Source: Parachlamydiaceae bacterium (lineage in GTDB: Bacteria; Chlamydiota; Chlamydiia; Chlamydiales; Parachlamydiaceae). From it: a stretch of 7,553 bases of DNA. The position numbers and the translations under genes are program-made. The stretch covers positions 1 to 7,553 of the forward strand of contig JACDGH010000125.1 of NCBI GenBank assembly GCA_013815395.1, read 5' to 3'. Shown here piece by piece: positions 4,894-7,553 of this stretch (its first letter is position 1; each line of letters begins with the position of its first letter). A model generated the notes under the pieces. That model did not search any database. It saw only the letters and a list, made by a program, of their open reading frames with translations, and was not told where the DNA came from.

Positions 4894-7476
4894 ATCGGCT
4901 TCTTTGCCGTGTTTAGCTACTAGAATTTTTCTAGGTTTACTTCCATCAGCAGGGCCCACTATCCCTTTTTGCTCCAACATATCAATGAGACTAGCAGCAC
5001 GGGCATATCCGATTTTAAGTTTGCGTTGTAAAAATGTTGTGGAGGCATTGCCTGTACTAATGACTGTATCAAGAGCTTGCGGGTATAACGTGTCACCTGA
5101 AGTATCTATTTGGTCAGCTGAAGAAGTATCTAGCTGGCCATATCTATCAAAAGATTCAATAACATAGTTGGGCGGAGCTTGTTCATTAATAAATTTGACG
5201 ACTCCATTAATGTCATCATCTCTAATAAAAGCTCCTTGTGCGCGCACTAAGTGAGAAGCTCCAGGGGGCAAGAAAAGCATATCCCCATTGCCAAGAAGTG
5301 TTTCAGCGCCAGTGTCATCTAGTACAATTTGACTATTCACGCGGCTGGAGACTTTAAATGAAATGCGTGTGGGGAAGTTTGCTTTAATGAGTCCAGTGAT
5401 CACTTCGCGGGAAGGGCGTTGAGTTGCCAAAATGAGATGGATGCCAACTGCGCGGGCCATTTGGGCAATACGTGCAATAGGGGTTTCTATATCATTGCTG
5501 GAAACCATCATAAGGTCGGCAAGTTCATCAACGATGCCAACGATGTAGGGTAGTTTTGCAGGTATTTCAATATTTAAAGACTCTTCGAAATTTTTATCAA
5601 TAGTCCTTAAATTAAAAGCCTCTATATTTCGCACGCCAATTTGTTTTAAGAGTTCGTAGCGCCGTTCCATTTCTTTGACAAGCCAGAGCATGGCTGAATA
5701 AGCCCCTTGAGGCTCGGTGATAACAGGTGCTAACATGTGGGGTAGGCGCGTGTAGGATGTAAGTTCTACTTTTTTAGGGTCGACCATGAGTAATTTAATT
5801 TCATCAGGGCGTGCGTTCATGACTATGGACATGACAATAGTGTTAATGCACACGGATTTCCCTGATCCAGTGGCCCCGGCAATAATGCAATGAGGCATTT
5901 TGGAAAGATCGCTCATCACGAAATCGCCGTTCACGGCTTTGCCTAAAAGAATAGGGATATTGAATTTACGTCCCTCTTGCTGATAGGTGGAAAGCATATC
6001 TTTAAAACCCACTTCTTCAGGTTGGGCGTTGGGCACTTCAATTCCTACGGCAGCTTTTCCAGGGATTGGGGCAATGATACGTATGGATTTGGCTTCCATA
6101 TTTAAGGCAATATCATTTTCCAATGTTTTAATTTTTTGAACTTTTACGCCAATGGCAGGATGGACTTCGAATGATGTGATGGTGGGTCCACAATTGATTT
6201 GACCAACTTTTGCTTCGATGCCAAAGCTTAGCAACGTTTCTTCTAGAACTTCTGCTTTGCGCCTTAAATCCTTTTTTAAGGAAGTGTGGTCGGCTTTTTT
6301 TGGGGTAGTTAAAAGAGATAATGGGGGAAGCTTGAATGAGGTGAAATCGCCATTATATACACTCTGTGCTTTTAAGGCTTCTTCTCGACGTTTTTTCGTA
6401 GAAGGCTCTTTTTCAACTTCTTTTTCTTTCATTACTAAAGGGGCTGGTGAGGTGAGCTTGGAGATGGGGATAGAAGGGGGTATGGTTGTTGGCTGAAACT
6501 CCATTGCTTCTGTTTTTTTTGGTTTCCAAGCATTATCTTCAATAGGCTTTTCAGTTTGTTCTTTGCGGGACAGTGAAGGACGAATGGTCAGGTTTGTTTC
6601 AGGGTGAATTGCTAACATTTCACCTTGAGAGGCGAGTGTGGTGCCAGAGGATAAGGATGAAGGTAATTGTGAATTTCCGGGGATACGCAATTTAACATAG
6701 CGTAAGAAGTCGCTATCAGTTTCTTTATTTGCCAGGAAGGGCACATTAGTTTTTTCTTTTTTCTCAATTTGCGAAAAAATGGGTAATGAACTTGGGATAG
6801 GGGAGACCTTAGAGATTTTTGAGATTGGTGCGACAACTTCTTCATTATTTAAATCTTTATGAAAAAGTTTTGAGATTTTTTCCAGAAGGGAGGAGGGACT
6901 AATCTTTGCAAGAAAAAACATACCCGCAATCAATGTGCTGGAAAAAATAATTGCTACGCCTAATGTATTAAAGATGTGCAATAGATTGAATCCTGGCATG
7001 TCTTTATAAAAAAAGTAAAAAGGTGCTCCACCTAGGTGGTAATGCATTTTGCGCTGCCAGGTGCTTTTATAAAAAATATTATTGACGGTTAAAGCTGTTG
7101 TAGGGTAAGTGTCTTCTAAGAGACTAAGCAATAGGCATATTGAGGTGATGCTGAGAGTGACATACAAAGATTTTAAAGCAAGGTGATTTAATGGTTTGCG
7201 GAATAACATGCGCCAGCCGATCCAAGCAATATAAACTCCAATGAAATAACTGCCCAGACCAAAGAGAGCATTAAATGTCCATCCGACACCATAACCGACA
7301 ATACCTAACCAATTGCGTGTCTCCGGGCCTGCGGCTGCAAAGCTGATAAGGCTTAATACAATTGTCAGGGCGAAGGCAAGGAGGAGAAGTCCACGTATTT
7401 CAGTAGTATCTCGCGAAGACAACTTTTTGATAGTTTTTGATGTAGTATTTTTCTTAGCTGCTTTCTTTTTTGCCAT
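4870..7476 (-). CDS. ftsK: DNA translocase FtsK
   Basis: FtsK is a septal, membrane-anchored ATPase that pumps DNA toward the dif/XerCD site and couples segregation to division. From the ATG at 7476 the product is 868 aa. After a basic N-terminus (MAKKKAAKKNTTSKTIKK) come about four membrane segments (near 27-49, 57-88, 99-121 and 165-190). A Pro/Ser/Glu/Lys-rich linker runs to about 375. The motor has Walker A GATGSGKS (534-541), Walker B ending in DEL (650-652) and ATQRPS (684-689). A C-terminal winged-helix gamma domain (about 795-855, QRKLKIGYARAASLIDMLEQ) contacts KOPS DNA. All parts of a functional translocase are present. The frame continues upstream to a TTG at 7527, but AGAGAG before the ATG and the conventional start MAKKK favour 7476. 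Chlamydiae lack FtsZ, and FtsK is reported to be important for their divisome. Confidence 0.95.
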   Translation of the reverse strand: MAKKKAAKKNTTSKTIKKLSSRDTTEIRGLLLLAFALTIVLSLISFAAAGPETRNWLGIVGYGVGWTFNALFGLGSYFIGVYIAWIGWRMLFRKPLNHLALKSLYVTLSITSICLLLSLLEDTYPTTALTVNNIFYKSTWQRKMHYHLGGAPFYFFYKDMPGFNLLHIFNTLGVAIIFSSTLIAGMFFLAKISPSSLLEKISKLFHKDLNNEEVVAPISKISKVSPIPSSLPIFSQIEKKEKTNVPFLANKETDSDFLRYVKLRIPGNSQLPSSLSSGTTLASQGEMLAIHPETNLTIRPSLSRKEQTEKPIEDNAWKPKKTEAMEFQPTTIPPSIPISKLTSPAPLVMKEKEVEKEPSTKKRREEALKAQSVYNGDFTSFKLPPLSLLTTPKKADHTSLKKDLRRKAEVLEETLLSFGIEAKVGQINCGPTITSFEVHPAIGVKVQKIKTLENDIALNMEAKSIRIIAPIPGKAAVGIEVPNAQPEEVGFKDMLSTYQQEGRKFNIPILLGKAVNGDFVMSDLSKMPHCIIAGATGSGKSVCINTIVMSIVMNARPDEIKLLMVDPKKVELTSYTRLPHMLAPVITEPQGAYSAMLWLVKEMERRYELLKQIGVRNIEAFNLRTIDKNFEESLNIEIPAKLPYIVGIVDELADLMMVSSNDIETPIARIAQMARAVGIHLILATQRPSREVITGLIKANFPTRISFKVSSRVNSQIVLDDTGAETLLGNGDMLFLPPGASHLVRAQGAFIRDDDINGVVKFINEQAPPNYVIESFDRYGQLDTSSADQIDTSGDTLYPQALDTVISTGNASTTFLQRKLKIGYARAASLIDMLEQKGIVGPADGSKPRKILVAKHGKEADEPNLFEI

Positions 7477-7553
7477 ATGACTCTCTGCTGGAGGTTGGGT
7501 AAGAACCTTGTTGTCGGAGAGCCGCAACTACTAAATGTTTTGCCAACAGACAT

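Noticed and set aside
7477..7527. 17-residue extension of FtsK from TTG 7527
   Set aside because: The ATG at 7476 has a purine-rich AGAGAG nearby and gives a typical MAKKK start; the extension has no recognisable role.
7365..7553. 62-codon minus-strand frame at the right edge
   Set aside because: It overlaps the ftsK 5' end in another frame over most of its length and has no recognisable features; it may only be a shadow.

Overview
The window looks like chromosomal DNA of an environmental (Parachlamydia-like) member of the Chlamydiae. The sequence is AT-rich. DnaJ, bS21, TsaB, the YycJ/WalJ-type hydrolase and FtsK are all readable as orthologues of the chlamydial proteins; the bS21 tail and the DnaJ end (FLDKIKG.FS) are especially close to Chlamydia as I remember those sequences. 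The order tsaB-rpsU-dnaJ is the one recalled from Chlamydia trachomatis (CT343-CT341). The yycJ and ftsK genes there sit together elsewhere (CT738-CT739). The window therefore seems to join two blocks that are separate in Chlamydia. This assignment is inference from remembered sequences, not from a search.

Layout. Bases 1-222 are non-coding: a GC-rich stretch, then a -10-like TATAAT. Three housekeeping genes follow on the + strand: tsaB (223-900), rpsU (1029-1208) and dnaJ (1484-2674). Two small hairpins fill the tsaB-rpsU gap. A roughly 134-bp inverted-repeat element built from degenerate CAGAAGT heptamers begins directly after the rpsU stop. Next comes an unrecognised 190-aa coiled-coil protein (2777-3349, +). 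A long near-perfect hairpin (3374-3439) separates it from the convergent yycJ/walJ-like gene (3538-4311, -). A divergent promoter region leads to a small helical protein of about 121 aa (4508-4873, +). This gene converges on ftsK (4870-7476, -) with a 4-base overlap, so both stop codons lie in one TTAA.

Function. The recognised genes serve translation (t6A tRNA modification, small ribosomal subunit), protein folding, DNA repair or cell-wall-linked nuclease activity, and chromosome segregation and division. The two unrecognised proteins are helical, soluble-looking and lineage-restricted in appearance. One has a charge-poor Ser/Thr-rich N-terminus like a type III secretion substrate. The other has the general look of a FlgN-type secretion chaperone. 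No defence system, mobile-element gene, CRISPR array or tRNA was seen. The most distinctive structural features are the heptamer inverted repeat after rpsU, the 3374-3439 hairpin, and a candidate ftsK terminator whose U-tract is the antisense of the neighbouring gene's lysine-rich tail.
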